This document shows, one piece after another, positions 1-7,915 of a stretch of DNA of 64,000 nucleotides; the stretch's first letter is position 1; each line of letters starts with the position of its first letter. This DNA comes from CAWUEZ02 sp963921355 (GTDB lineage: Bacteria > Pseudomonadota > Alphaproteobacteria > Thalassobaculales > Thalassobaculaceae). The stretch spans positions 1,798,001 through 1,862,000 of the forward strand of contig OZ001190.1 in the NCBI GenBank assembly GCA_963921355.3, in the 5' to 3' direction. The translations under genes and the position numbers were made by a program. The notes under the pieces were generated by a model that did not search any database, was not told the origin of the DNA, and saw only the letters and a program-made list of their open reading frames with translations.

Positions 1-572
1 TTGCCGCCCGGATGGAGCAGGGCGAAGTCGTCCGGCGAGAAGCGGCGGATCTCCATGACCGTTACCGACAGGGCGTCTCCGACGGCGAGCATCTGGGTGG
101 TCGACGTGGTGGGCGCCAGCAGGTGTGGGCAGGCTTCATCGAGTGGCGGCACCACGATGGGAATCGTCGAGTTGACGGCAAGGGCACTTCCGGCGCGCCG
201 CGTCATGCCGATGATCGGGATCGAACGAACCTGGGCGAACCGGATCATGTCGAACAGTTCCAGGGTCTCGCCCGAGTTCGACAACATGATGATCAGGTCC
301 TTAGGCCCGATGCTGCCGAGATCCCCGTGGCTCGCCTCGGATGGATGAACGAAGATCGCCGGGGTCCCGGTCGACGCGAAGGTTGCCGCGATCTTCTGGC
401 CGATGATCCCGCTCTTCCCCATGCCGGTGACGACCACTTTGCCCTCGATGGACAGGATCAGGGAAACCGCCTCTGCGACTGTCTCAGTTGGCAACTCGAG
501 AATGCTCTCCAAACCCTTCTGTTCGAGGCGAATGGTGTCGTAGAACCGGCGGGTGTTTGGTGTCGTGGTCAT
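1..572 (-). CDS. kdsD: Arabinose-5-phosphate isomerase (KdsD/KpsF/GutQ type), 3'-truncated by window edge
   Basis: The visible 190 residues form a SIS domain. Family members interconvert ribulose-5-phosphate and arabinose-5-phosphate in the cytosol, the first step toward Kdo. Seen directly: start MTTTPNTRRFYDT, the sugar-phosphate loop VVVTGMGKSGIIGQKIAATF near residues 47-66, the segment HPSEASHGDLG (about 77-87), LSNSGET (about 98-104) and PTTSTTQMLAVGDAL (about 153-167), all typical of KpsF/KdsD. The CBS pair expected at the C-terminus lies beyond base 1. The ATG at 572-570 is the first one ahead of the SIS domain. It is probably co-transcribed with the glycosyltransferases upstream on this strand. 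In such a locus it may supply a capsule or O-antigen sugar rather than housekeeping Kdo. The family call is firm; the precise paralogue (kdsD, kpsF or gutQ) is not. Confidence 0.85.
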   Translation of the reverse strand, partial: MTTTPNTRRFYDTIRLEQKGLESILELPTETVAEAVSLILSIEGKVVVTGMGKSGIIGQKIAATFASTGTPAIFVHPSEASHGDLGSIGPKDLIIMLSNSGETLELFDMIRFAQVRSIPIIGMTRRAGSALAVNSTIPIVVPPLDEACPHLLAPTTSTTQMLAVGDALSVTVMEIRRFSPDDFALLHPGG

Positions 573-657
573 GCTTTCCTCGATGCATCGCACAGTCGGA
601 TGTGGGGAACCGGCCGGCCATGTAGGACCGGCGTCGTGTTCCAGCATTGCGGCTCGA

Positions 658-2385
658 CTAGTCCTCGAAGCGCAAGCTTTCAAGTCTCTCGTTCAGCTCC
701 GCGTTCAGAGCGTCGAACCGGTCATAGAGGTCGTAGTAGATGTCCAGGGTCTCCGCGAAAACCGGGCTCAGCATGGCATCCCGCTGCACGGCCTCGTGGG
801 CCGCAGCCCGCACCCGCTCCAACGTCGATCGATCGCCGATGGAGCGGAGCTGTGAGAGAAGATCGTCCGGGGTCTCGAAGAGGAAGCCGGTGCGCCCATG
901 CTCGATGGTCTCGCTGTAGACCGGTGTTCCCGCGAACACGACGGCGGCGGCCGCCGCGGCCTCCAGGAATTTCAGGTTCGACTTGTAGTGGTTCGACGGC
1001 GTGTCGTTGAGCGGGAGCAGCGCGATGTCGGCTTTCTCGAGAAGTGTCTGGTACTGCTTATACGGAATGATCTTGTGGAATTCCTTGCGATCGGTGCGCA
1101 GCAGCCCAGCGATGCGCTCGTCGCCCAGAATGTAGACATGCCAGGGCCGTGAGTCCGTGTCGAGGAACGTGTTCACCGCTTCGGCGATCGGCTCGAAGTC
1201 CGGTGCTCTGTTGAAGCCGCCGACAAACATCGTGTGCTCGATGGTCTTCTCACGGACCAACGGATAGGGCTTCACGGCTGGCAGACGGTTGGGGACCACG
1301 AACGTGTGGGGATTGAACGCCGCGATTTTCTCGCGCAGGCGGTCGTTGCTGACCTGGACCGCATGGACGCCGACGAAGCTCAGGTGCCTATTCTCTGCGA
1401 TTTTCGGCCAGATATCCGGATCGTCATCGAAGTCGGTGATCACCAGCTTCCGGTTTCGCTGGAGTTTCCGAATGCTTTCAAGATCGGTCTCCGGCACGAG
1501 GATCGGCCTTTGCCAGATGAACAGGTTCGCCTGTCCGGGGGCGTGGCGGATGTTGGCTGTCTTTTCGTGGGTCACCACCGTCACGCTCGGCAGCGTCTGA
1601 ACGAATGTCGCGGGAGCCTTCACCCGGATATGGTTGAATCCGCCGAGCTGCTTGACCGTACGCCAGTCGATGAACCATTTGCGTGACGGCGGGCGGCGTG
1701 TGGCCTGGACCACGTATTGCAGGGTGGTCATGCCGTCGAAGACGTCCTTGGCCTTCAACTTCGTTGCCGCTGCGATCACTTCCGCGATTTTCGGCACGGA
1801 TTTCGGGGGCGAGCCAAACTTCCGGTCGCGCACCTTCGTGATGGTCAGGCCGAACCGCTCCAGGAAGTTCTGGATTGAGGAGCGTGTGAAGAGATGCAGG
1901 TGGGTGCGGTCGCGCAGGCCGCTGTCCTGGTACTCCATTCGCCCGGCCATCAGCGCGACGGACAGGCCCCAGTGTTGGGAATTGGGAATGCAGACACACA
2001 CGACCCCGTCCGGCTCCAGGAGCCTCAGATGCGCCTCGAATGTCGCCCAGGGGTCGACGAAATGCTCGAGCGTGTCGCCGTACACCAGAACGTCGCCGGG
2101 GCCATGCGCCGCGAGCAGCCGGTCAACAACGGCCGGGTCTTCTGCGTTGTCGCAGACGACCGTATCGACAATCTTGCGTGCGACTTCAGCCGCCTCGGCC
2201 TCTTTCTCGACGGCGATATAGCGCGCCAATGGATTTCGGGTCTTGTAGTCGGCGGCTAGCCGGACTTGCCCGCATCCGAACTCGAAGACCTTCCTGGCAT
2301 TCGCCGGAATGATGTTCAGAAGATCGGCGTTGCTGTTTCCGTAGTAGTCGTACTCTGGCTGCTCGGCAGTGTCGTTGGTTGACAT
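658..2385 (-). CDS. Fusion protein: SAM-dependent methyltransferase + glycosyltransferase-like domain
   Basis: This 575-residue protein joins two modules. Residues about 15-160 look like a class I methyltransferase: the SAM loop VFEFGCGQVRLA (about 33-44) and the late strand LLEPDGVVCVCIPNSQHWG. After a linker, residues about 240-560 resemble a GT-B glycosyltransferase without a clear N-terminal lobe signature, with MFVGGFNRAPDFEPI, the segment IPYKQYQTLLEKADIALLPL and the donor-side acidic stretch NLKFLEAAAAAAVVFAG. Inferred role: building and methylating a surface glycan. It lies downstream of a GT8-like gene on the same strand, separated by a hairpin, and ends with TAG. The start ATG at 2385 is the first in frame. 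The substrate cannot be read from sequence. Confidence 0.7.
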   Translation of the reverse strand: MSTNDTAEQPEYDYYGNSNADLLNIIPANARKVFEFGCGQVRLAADYKTRNPLARYIAVEKEAEAAEVARKIVDTVVCDNAEDPAVVDRLLAAHGPGDVLVYGDTLEHFVDPWATFEAHLRLLEPDGVVCVCIPNSQHWGLSVALMAGRMEYQDSGLRDRTHLHLFTRSSIQNFLERFGLTITKVRDRKFGSPPKSVPKIAEVIAAATKLKAKDVFDGMTTLQYVVQATRRPPSRKWFIDWRTVKQLGGFNHIRVKAPATFVQTLPSVTVVTHEKTANIRHAPGQANLFIWQRPILVPETDLESIRKLQRNRKLVITDFDDDPDIWPKIAENRHLSFVGVHAVQVSNDRLREKIAAFNPHTFVVPNRLPAVKPYPLVREKTIEHTMFVGGFNRAPDFEPIAEAVNTFLDTDSRPWHVYILGDERIAGLLRTDRKEFHKIIPYKQYQTLLEKADIALLPLNDTPSNHYKSNLKFLEAAAAAAVVFAGTPVYSETIEHGRTGFLFETPDDLLSQLRSIGDRSTLERVRAAAHEAVQRDAMLSPVFAETLDIYYDLYDRFDALNAELNERLESLRFED

Positions 2386-2436
2386 GGTTACCCGGGGCCC
2401 GTGCGAGCCGGTGTCGGATCAGGGTCAATCCGTATG

Positions 2437-2460
2437 GACAGTCCGGCCGTCCGGACTGTC
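2437..2460 (-). terminator. Perfect 10-bp hairpin between two glycosyltransferase genes
   Basis: GACAGTCCGG at 2437-2446 is exactly complementary to 2451-2460 with a 4-base loop. It begins three bases after the stop of the GT8-like gene in the direction of transcription. There is no T-tract after it, so it may be an attenuator or an mRNA-end stabiliser rather than a full intrinsic terminator. Confidence 0.4.
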
Positions 2461-2462
2461 AC

Positions 2463-3143
2463 TTATCTCGGCCTCGCGTGGAGCATCTCATCGCGCTCGC
2501 GGAACCAGACGTCGGCATAGTCCGTGTCGACGTAATCTTCGAAGTAGGGGCCGCCTTCGGTGTAGTGAAGCGACCGCACTTCCTCGACCGGGACGGTTGG
2601 ATCATAGCCGACAAGGTGGTTCCAGGCGTGCGGCAGCTCGCCGATCTCGTCATCCGACGACAGCCACTTGAACTGGTGCAGTTCAAGCCCGCTTGCCGTG
2701 TTGACGTATTCCGGAGTCAGCGCCGTGCAGCGTGCGTTGTTGAACAGCATGACGCTGCTCCAGTTCTTCTTCGCGTACTGGGTCTGGACGGCGCCCAGGA
2801 ACTTGGTCTCTTCCTGCGGCTTGTGGTCATGCTTGACGACCTGGACGGCATACTGGTCATCACCCTGGTCAAACACTTCGTTGATGTCGCCGAGAACCAG
2901 CATGTCGCAGTCCATGAACAGGCTCCAACCGGTGAAGTCGCTCATGTAGGGGACGAGAAACCGCGAGAACGAGAACTCCGTCGATTGAAGGCTGTTCCGT
3001 TCCCGCGTGAAGACGTCGGTGAGCTGCGACAGCATGATCGGGATCACCGCGACCGGCTTCGAAGCGCGCGCCTGAATGCTGTGATTCATGACATGGAACG
3101 CGACGGTCTCGTTAGGATCAAAGCCGATAAAGACCTTGTTCAT
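2463..3143 (-). CDS. Glycosyltransferase, GT8-like nucleotide-diphospho-sugar transferase fold
   Basis: A 226-residue single-domain GT-A protein. It opens with MNKVFIGFDPNETVAFHV, a pattern common at the start of short GT8-like proteins. It carries the metal-binding motif DCD at residues 78-80 within FMDCDMLVLGDINE, and later AWNHLVGYDP and SLHYTEGGPYFEDY, which fit the C-terminal acceptor side. Its role would be cytosolic transfer of a sugar from a nucleotide donor to a glycan. The ATG at 3143 was chosen over a TTG four codons upstream because a GGA lies about 8 bases before it and homologous starts read MNKV. It ends with TAA. Donor and acceptor are unknown. Confidence 0.72.
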   Translation of the reverse strand: MNKVFIGFDPNETVAFHVMNHSIQARASKPVAVIPIMLSQLTDVFTRERNSLQSTEFSFSRFLVPYMSDFTGWSLFMDCDMLVLGDINEVFDQGDDQYAVQVVKHDHKPQEETKFLGAVQTQYAKKNWSSVMLFNNARCTALTPEYVNTASGLELHQFKWLSSDDEIGELPHAWNHLVGYDPTVPVEEVRSLHYTEGGPYFEDYVDTDYADVWFRERDEMLHARPR

Positions 3144-3266
3144 CTTATCGTCCAACCGTTCTGCTGAGGCTCAACTAGCCTGAATTGAAAGATCGGCTTT
3201 CGGAACCGGGCGTGCCGGAGAAGGTCCGAAACCGCGCTTGGTGATAGTCCCCGCGAACGCATGGCG

Positions 3267-4496
3267 TCAAGCGCCCACCTCCATCGCGAAACGACGGTTG
3301 ATCTCGGAGAGGATCGTCGGCAGTGAGACGGTGTTGAAGTCGTAGCTTTCCTGGGCCGTCATCCGCGCGAGAAGCCCCATGCGCTCCCTTTCCGCGTCCG
3401 TGAGAGCCAAGGCGCGCTCCAGACCGGCAACCACACCCTCAGGCGTCATATCGCAAAGCAGCCCGTTGCGGCCGTCGACGATCACCTCCTGGACCGGGTG
3501 CACACGGGATCCGACCAGACAGGCTTCCAGCGCCATCGCCTCCAGCATCGACCAGGAGAGAACGAAGGGGACCGTCAGATAGAGATGCACCTTGGCGATG
3601 TGAAAAAGGTCCAGGAATACACCGTACGGCAATCGCCCGACGAAGGCGGCGTTGTCGATGGGGTGGGTTTCCTGATTCAGGAGAAACTCTCTCCATGAAA
3701 CCCCGTGCGGGGCGCGCTTGCCATAGCTGACCTCGTCGCCGCCGATCACGACGAACTTGACGTCGGGCAGCCGTTCGCGCGCGAGTTTGATGGCTTCGAA
3801 CATGATGTCGAAACCGCGGTATGGCTCCAGGTTGCGCGAGACATAGGTGACGACCTGGTCGCCTTTCTTGAGACTCCAGCCGTTGGGCAGCAGGATTTCC
3901 GATTTCCGGCCCGCGCGGATTTCAGGGACGGATATGCCTTCGTGATAGGTCAGGATCCTGTCCCACATGAGTGGGGGGTGCTGGTACTTCTGCCAGAGCG
4001 TCGGTGTGATGATCAGATCTGCATACATCATCGACTGGGTAATATGCAGGTTTCGTGTCACCAATCGGCAGGCATCGTCGATGGGGACTTCGCCGTTGTT
4101 GAAGGAAGCCGTATCGGATTCCCTCGTCGTGTAATAGTACTCTGAGAACACAACGAGTTTCGCATCCGGAAATACCTCCTTGACATAAAGCGCCTCACCC
4201 CATCCGGAGTGGGCGAATATAATGTCTGGGTAGATTTTTCTGTTTTTGAGTTGAATGAGTATTCTAACGACGGCCTGTCCGTAGAGAATCTGCTCATCCA
4301 GGGATTTCGCGTAGCGGTGGCCGTCTGCGCTTGGTGTGCGCGCCAGGTCGTACGTGATCTTCTTCACGTTGGGGATGCCGCCGTCTTTTTTCTTGGTAAT
4401 GAAGTAGACTTGATTGTCCGGATTGGCGGCCAGACTGCGGCACAGGTTCTTGAACTGCCCGGGCATGTTCTGGTGAATGAAGAAGATAGAGGCCAT
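3267..4496 (-). CDS. Glycosyltransferase family 4 (GT-B)
   Basis: A 409-residue retaining GT-B glycosyltransferase. The N-terminal lobe starts FFIHQNMPGQFKNLCRSLA and contains FAHSGWGEALYVKEVFPDA. The C-terminal lobe shows the usual GT4 order: TYVSRNLEPYRGFDIMFEAI, then VVIGGDE, then the donor-site E-x7-E region WSMLEAMALEACLVGS and PVQEVIVDGRNGLL. It acts in the cytosol on a lipid-linked or protein-linked glycan. Its ATG overlaps the stop of the upstream TPR gene by one base (TGATG). A GTG three bases earlier would give a 4-base overlap; GGAG lies 8 bases before the ATG. Translational coupling with the TPR protein is therefore likely. The sugar is unknown. Confidence 0.85.
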   Translation of the reverse strand: MASIFFIHQNMPGQFKNLCRSLAANPDNQVYFITKKKDGGIPNVKKITYDLARTPSADGHRYAKSLDEQILYGQAVVRILIQLKNRKIYPDIIFAHSGWGEALYVKEVFPDAKLVVFSEYYYTTRESDTASFNNGEVPIDDACRLVTRNLHITQSMMYADLIITPTLWQKYQHPPLMWDRILTYHEGISVPEIRAGRKSEILLPNGWSLKKGDQVVTYVSRNLEPYRGFDIMFEAIKLARERLPDVKFVVIGGDEVSYGKRAPHGVSWREFLLNQETHPIDNAAFVGRLPYGVFLDLFHIAKVHLYLTVPFVLSWSMLEAMALEACLVGSRVHPVQEVIVDGRNGLLCDMTPEGVVAGLERALALTDAERERMGLLARMTAQESYDFNTVSLPTILSEINRRFAMEVGA

Positions 4497-6142
4497 CACA
4501 GCGTCTCCAGCGCTGCGGAGAGCTCAGGTTGGATGTCGACAAAGAACGATCGCCAATCCTGGGTGCGCGGCCGCTGAACGATCCTGAGCGACGGGTACCA
4601 GTCGCAGGCAGATCCTGTCATCCAGCGCCAGTCGCGGGCCGGGCCGGTCACGACGAGCCCCGGCTTGCCCAGCGCGCCCGCGAGGTTGGCTGCCGAGGTG
4701 CAGGTCGACACGATGTAGTCCATCTGGTTGATCAGGTTCGCGGTGGCATCGAAATCCGAGAGATGGCCCGCCAGATCGACAACGCCGGGATACGCTTTCT
4801 CGACGAGGCCTTCGTCCACGCCCTTCTGCAGGCAGAAAAGCGAGCAGTCGAGCCCGTTCAGAAGGCCGGTCAGATCGTCGATCGAGGCCGATCGGTCCTT
4901 GTCATGCGAGAATTTCGGGTTGCCGGCCCAGACGATGCCGACCCGGGGCCGATCTTCCGTGAGGGTCGGAAGATCGGTTCGGGTCGATGGAAAGAGGTAG
5001 GGAAACTCCTGGTCCGACACTGAACTGGTGCCCAAGAGCCATGGGATGTCGAACAGCGGGAGGTAGTAGTCGTACCCGGTGGGCAGGTCGAACTGATACG
5101 GACGAATGTCGATGTCCGGGAACGTGTTCTGAAACAGCGTGCTCAGGCTCGGATAGCATTCGAAGGTCGCCGAGGCGGAATCGGGGAGCCGCGCGATGAG
5201 CTCCGGGATGAACCTGGCGAAGAGCATGTTGTCGCCCATCCCCTGTTCCGTATAGACGAACACGCGCCCTGAGAGGCTCTCCAGGTCTTTGACGTTCGTG
5301 ATCTCAGGATGGCGGATCCGCGTTGGGAACCCTCTGAAGTACCAGCGGTTTCGATAGGTCTCGAACCCCGCCTTGAAATCGCCGGTGGCCAGAAGGGCGT
5401 GCGACAGGTTCCACGTGACGTTGCCGTTCTTGGGATTGATCCGTTCGGCACGCCGGTTTTGCCGGACGGCCTCCTCGGCATCCCCGAGCTCGCGTTTGAG
5501 ATTGGCGAAATTGTAGTACGGGTCCGACGAGTCAGGGGCGAGGAGCATCGCGCGTCGCGAACTCTCCGCGCTGAGATCCGATCGACCCAGGAGTCGGGCG
5601 GCCGCCGCCATGTTCAGCAGCGTGCGGGGCATCACCCGCTTGCTCAGGGCTGACTGATAGTGGGAGAGGGCGGTCTCATGGTCGCCGGTCATGCTCGCGT
5701 AGTATCCGGCTTTGAAGGCGACAAACTCCTCATTGAGGCCGAGGTCGATCGCAGACGCCAGAACCTTGAGCGCCATGTCATTGCGCCCGACGGCACCGTA
5801 GGCCTCGGCCAACCGGACCGAGGCGACCATGTTGCGCGGCTGGAGACTTGCTGCACGGCTGCGGAGGCTGAGCATGGCACGGCGGTCGAAGTCTTTACCC
5901 CGTGTGTTGCAGTACAGATCAATGACGACAAACGTGTTTGGGTAGTCGTCCAGGAGTTTGTCCGCCACGGACCTGGCGACATCGAGCGGGGTGTTCTTCT
6001 CGAGGAACGTCCGCAGGCCTTGGAGAACCTCGGTGGTGTTCGGATGCGCCTCGGCGTGCTCGGCGAAACAGGAGCGTGGCGCCTGTCCGGCGAGAATGGC
6101 ATCCACAATCGAGCGCAATCGGTCCGAAGAGGGCTGAGTCAT
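4496..6142 (-). CDS. TPR protein with C-terminal glycosyltransferase-9-like domain
   Basis: A 548-residue protein. The first half (about residues 60-280) is made of helical TPR-like repeats, for example ALSHYQSALSKRVMPRTLLN and AVRQNRRAERINPKNGNVTW. The second half resembles the GT9/heptosyltransferase-like module of bacterial TPR proteins: RVFVYTEQGMGDNMLFARFI, RVGIVWAGNPKFSHDKDRS and a final IVSTCTSAANLAGALGKPGL. Proteins of this layout are found in polysaccharide and flagellin-glycosylation loci. The ATG at 6142 is preferred. The frame stays open to a TTG at 6247, but those 35 codons look like upstream DNA and have no ribosome site. It is the first gene of the minus-strand run and is translationally coupled to the GT4 gene. 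Confidence 0.75.
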   Translation of the reverse strand: MTQPSSDRLRSIVDAILAGQAPRSCFAEHAEAHPNTTEVLQGLRTFLEKNTPLDVARSVADKLLDDYPNTFVVIDLYCNTRGKDFDRRAMLSLRSRAASLQPRNMVASVRLAEAYGAVGRNDMALKVLASAIDLGLNEEFVAFKAGYYASMTGDHETALSHYQSALSKRVMPRTLLNMAAAARLLGRSDLSAESSRRAMLLAPDSSDPYYNFANLKRELGDAEEAVRQNRRAERINPKNGNVTWNLSHALLATGDFKAGFETYRNRWYFRGFPTRIRHPEITNVKDLESLSGRVFVYTEQGMGDNMLFARFIPELIARLPDSASATFECYPSLSTLFQNTFPDIDIRPYQFDLPTGYDYYLPLFDIPWLLGTSSVSDQEFPYLFPSTRTDLPTLTEDRPRVGIVWAGNPKFSHDKDRSASIDDLTGLLNGLDCSLFCLQKGVDEGLVEKAYPGVVDLAGHLSDFDATANLINQMDYIVSTCTSAANLAGALGKPGLVVTGPARDWRWMTGSACDWYPSLRIVQRPRTQDWRSFFVDIQPELSAALETL

Positions 6143-6470
6143 GGGTCGCCAGTGTGCCGGGATCGGATCGGAAACAAGATCGCGCTTGGCCGCGCGGGGC
6201 CTGGACGAGATCGACACGCATGCGGTTGCAGACTTTGCGGCCTTCAACCCGGAGCTTAGAGCGCGAGATTAATACCGAAGCGTCCTGGTGCGTCAATGGT
6301 CGATGGCACGCCATTCGGCACCCACCGGACGCCGCGGGCCGGGCCAAATCGACGTTGCCAAACCCCTGGGCCGATGGGAGAATTCAGTGCGGACGGCAGA
6401 TTGCGGACGCCATAAGGCATCCCGCTTGCCATCGCATTCTGGCCTGCCGACACCACCGTAGGAGAGCCGG
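6143..6470. other. Divergent intergenic region between the two arms of the carbohydrate locus
   Basis: A 328-base gap without a convincing gene. It separates the minus-strand glycosyltransferase run from the plus-strand oxygenase/epimerase run. It contains one plausible minus-strand promoter (6269-6296) and, at its right end, a GGAGAG ribosome site for the plus-strand oxygenase. I found no clear plus-strand promoter. Confidence 0.6.
6269..6296 (-). promoter_or_regulatory. Candidate sigma-70 promoter for the TPR-glycosyltransferase run
   Basis: On the minus strand TTGACG (6296-6291) is followed after 16 bases by TATTAA (6274-6269). Transcription would start near 6262 and leave a leader of about 120 bases before the preferred ATG. 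The two hexamers match consensus at 5/6 and 4/6. There is no experimental support. Confidence 0.4.
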
Positions 6471-7295
6471 TTGACACTCACCGAGAGTTTTGTCGAAACC
6501 GGGGAAGCGGAACTGACCCGTGCCTTCCTGAAGGACGGCTATGTCCTGGTCGACGTCGATGACCGTAGCCGGCTCGACGCCTACCGGCATGAGATCGTCA
6601 AGTTCGTCTGCCAGCATCTTGACTGTCCGCTGCCGTCCGATGACGGGGCTTTTCTGAACAGCTTGCATGACCGGGTCGCGGTTGCCGATGTCAATGCGCT
6701 GCGGTTGTTCGTGTTTCAGCAGCTGGACAACACGAACTGGGCGCGCCCGTCATACCTGTCGCTGGCGCGGTCGGCGATCGATCGGATCGTAGGCAACGAA
6801 CTGGCCATGCAGAACAAGGTCAATCTGTCGATCCAGATGCCGAATGACCCGACGTCGGTGCTGCCGGTTCATGCCGATGTCTGGTCCGCCGAGACGCCGT
6901 TCGAGGTCGTCGAATGGCTTCCCCTGGTCGATGTCTACGACAGCAAGGCGATGTTCATTCTGCCGCCGGAGCACAACCGGACGGTCCGCGCCGCCATGAG
7001 CGATCTTCCCAACGGTGGACGGGATTTCGATCTCTTCGAGAGTTACCGGGACATGTTCCAGTGGATCTCGATTCCGTACGGCAAGGTCATGGTGTTCTCA
7101 CCGATCCTTCTTCACGGCAACGTCATGAACGTGACGCCGGAAACGCGATGGTCTCTGAACACCCGGCTGACCGGGCTGTTCACGCCCTATACCAGCGAAG
7201 AGAAGTGCCTGGGCCGCTTCTACATGCCGGCGACTCCAAAGGTGGCCAGTCGGGTTGGCATGAACTTCCGCGAGCCGGAGGGGTTTGATGGCTGA
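6471..7295 (+). CDS. Sporadic carbohydrate cluster 2OG-Fe(II) oxygenase
   Basis: A 274-residue phytanoyl-CoA-dioxygenase-like protein. The iron triad is readable: H134 and D136 in PVHADVW, and H215 in PILLHGNVMN, with R226 or R232 placed to bind 2-oxoglutarate. The order and spacing resemble the oxygenase that accompanies LIC12192-type proteins in sporadically distributed carbohydrate clusters (known from family descriptions). It probably hydroxylates or oxidises a nucleotide-sugar or glycan intermediate in the cytosol. The start is TTG at 6471: GGAGAG at 6461-6466 sits 4 bases upstream and no other start fits. It overlaps the next gene by 8 bases. The substrate is not known to me. Confidence 0.8.
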   Translation: MTLTESFVETGEAELTRAFLKDGYVLVDVDDRSRLDAYRHEIVKFVCQHLDCPLPSDDGAFLNSLHDRVAVADVNALRLFVFQQLDNTNWARPSYLSLARSAIDRIVGNELAMQNKVNLSIQMPNDPTSVLPVHADVWSAETPFEVVEWLPLVDVYDSKAMFILPPEHNRTVRAAMSDLPNGGRDFDLFESYRDMFQWISIPYGKVMVFSPILLHGNVMNVTPETRWSLNTRLTGLFTPYTSEEKCLGRFYMPATPKVASRVGMNFREPEGFDG

Positions 7296-7764
7296 TCCTG
7301 CGGCGTCGGAGGACCGGCCCGTTCGTGACGGCCTGCAGGGCTATGTCACCCATCAGTCTTTCAGGGGCCTGCGGATGCCGGCGACGGTGCAGAATCTGGT
7401 GATGCGGGACTACGCGCGCCAGAAAGGCAAGACGTTCCGGCTGTCGCGCGGCGAGTACTACTTCGACGGCTGCTTTGTTCAGCTCTACGCGATGCTGCGC
7501 GATCTCGAACAGCTGGAAGGGATCGTGATGTGCAGCGCGTTCATGCTCCCTCCCGATGCGACCAAGCGGGCGGAGGTCTACGATGCGGTGCTGGGTGCGG
7601 GGGCGTCATTGCATTGTGTCCTGGAGACACTTGTCATCTCGGATCAGGCGGGCGTCGATGCGGCCGAGGACCTGCTGCGGATGAATGCGGTGCTGGATCG
7701 TGTGCCGCGCACGATCGATCCGGACCTGCTCCCCGCGATCGACGGCATCGACACGTTTACCTGA
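7288..7764 (+). CDS. LIC12192-family sporadic carbohydrate cluster protein
   Basis: A 158-residue protein without recognisable catalytic motifs. It matches the family I know as LIC12192 through the opening GLQGYVTHQSFRG and MPATVQNLVMRDYA, the central FRLSRGEYYFDGCFVQLYAM and EGIVMCSAFMLPPDATKR, and a final helical third. Function is uncharacterised; the family is reported to occur only inside carbohydrate clusters together with the preceding oxygenase. There is no signal peptide and no membrane span, so it is probably cytosolic. The ATG at 7288 is preceded by GGAGGGG at 7277-7283 and overlaps the oxygenase stop by 8 bases, which implies a coupled pair. A TTG one codon earlier is also possible. 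Family confidence is good; function is open. Confidence 0.75.
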   Translation: MADPAASEDRPVRDGLQGYVTHQSFRGLRMPATVQNLVMRDYARQKGKTFRLSRGEYYFDGCFVQLYAMLRDLEQLEGIVMCSAFMLPPDATKRAEVYDAVLGAGASLHCVLETLVISDQAGVDAAEDLLRMNAVLDRVPRTIDPDLLPAIDGIDTFT

Positions 7765-7809
7765 ACGCTAGCGCCGGCGACGCGGAACCCAGTGTCCGGG
7801 GCCGGTTCC

Positions 7810-7838
7810 TTGCCGGTTTTAGGCGACTCAGTTATACC
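7810..7838 (+). promoter_or_regulatory. Candidate promoter for the epimerase/dehydrogenase run
   Basis: TTGCCG (7810-7815), a 17-base spacer and TATACC (7833-7838) lie upstream of the epimerase start at 7916. Each hexamer matches consensus at 4 of 6 positions. It sits in the 151-base gap after the LIC12192-type gene. Confidence 0.35.
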
Positions 7839-7915
7839 CCGCGGTGTTCGATGACGGCACGAATCGTGCTTGCAGTCGCCGGTCAGGACCGAGCGAGAAC
7901 ATCGGAGAGAATGCG

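Noticed and set aside
6142..6247. Upstream TTG start for the TPR-glycosyltransferase
   Set aside because: The extra 35 residues look non-conserved and there is no ribosome site, whereas the ATG at 6142 begins a plausible protein.
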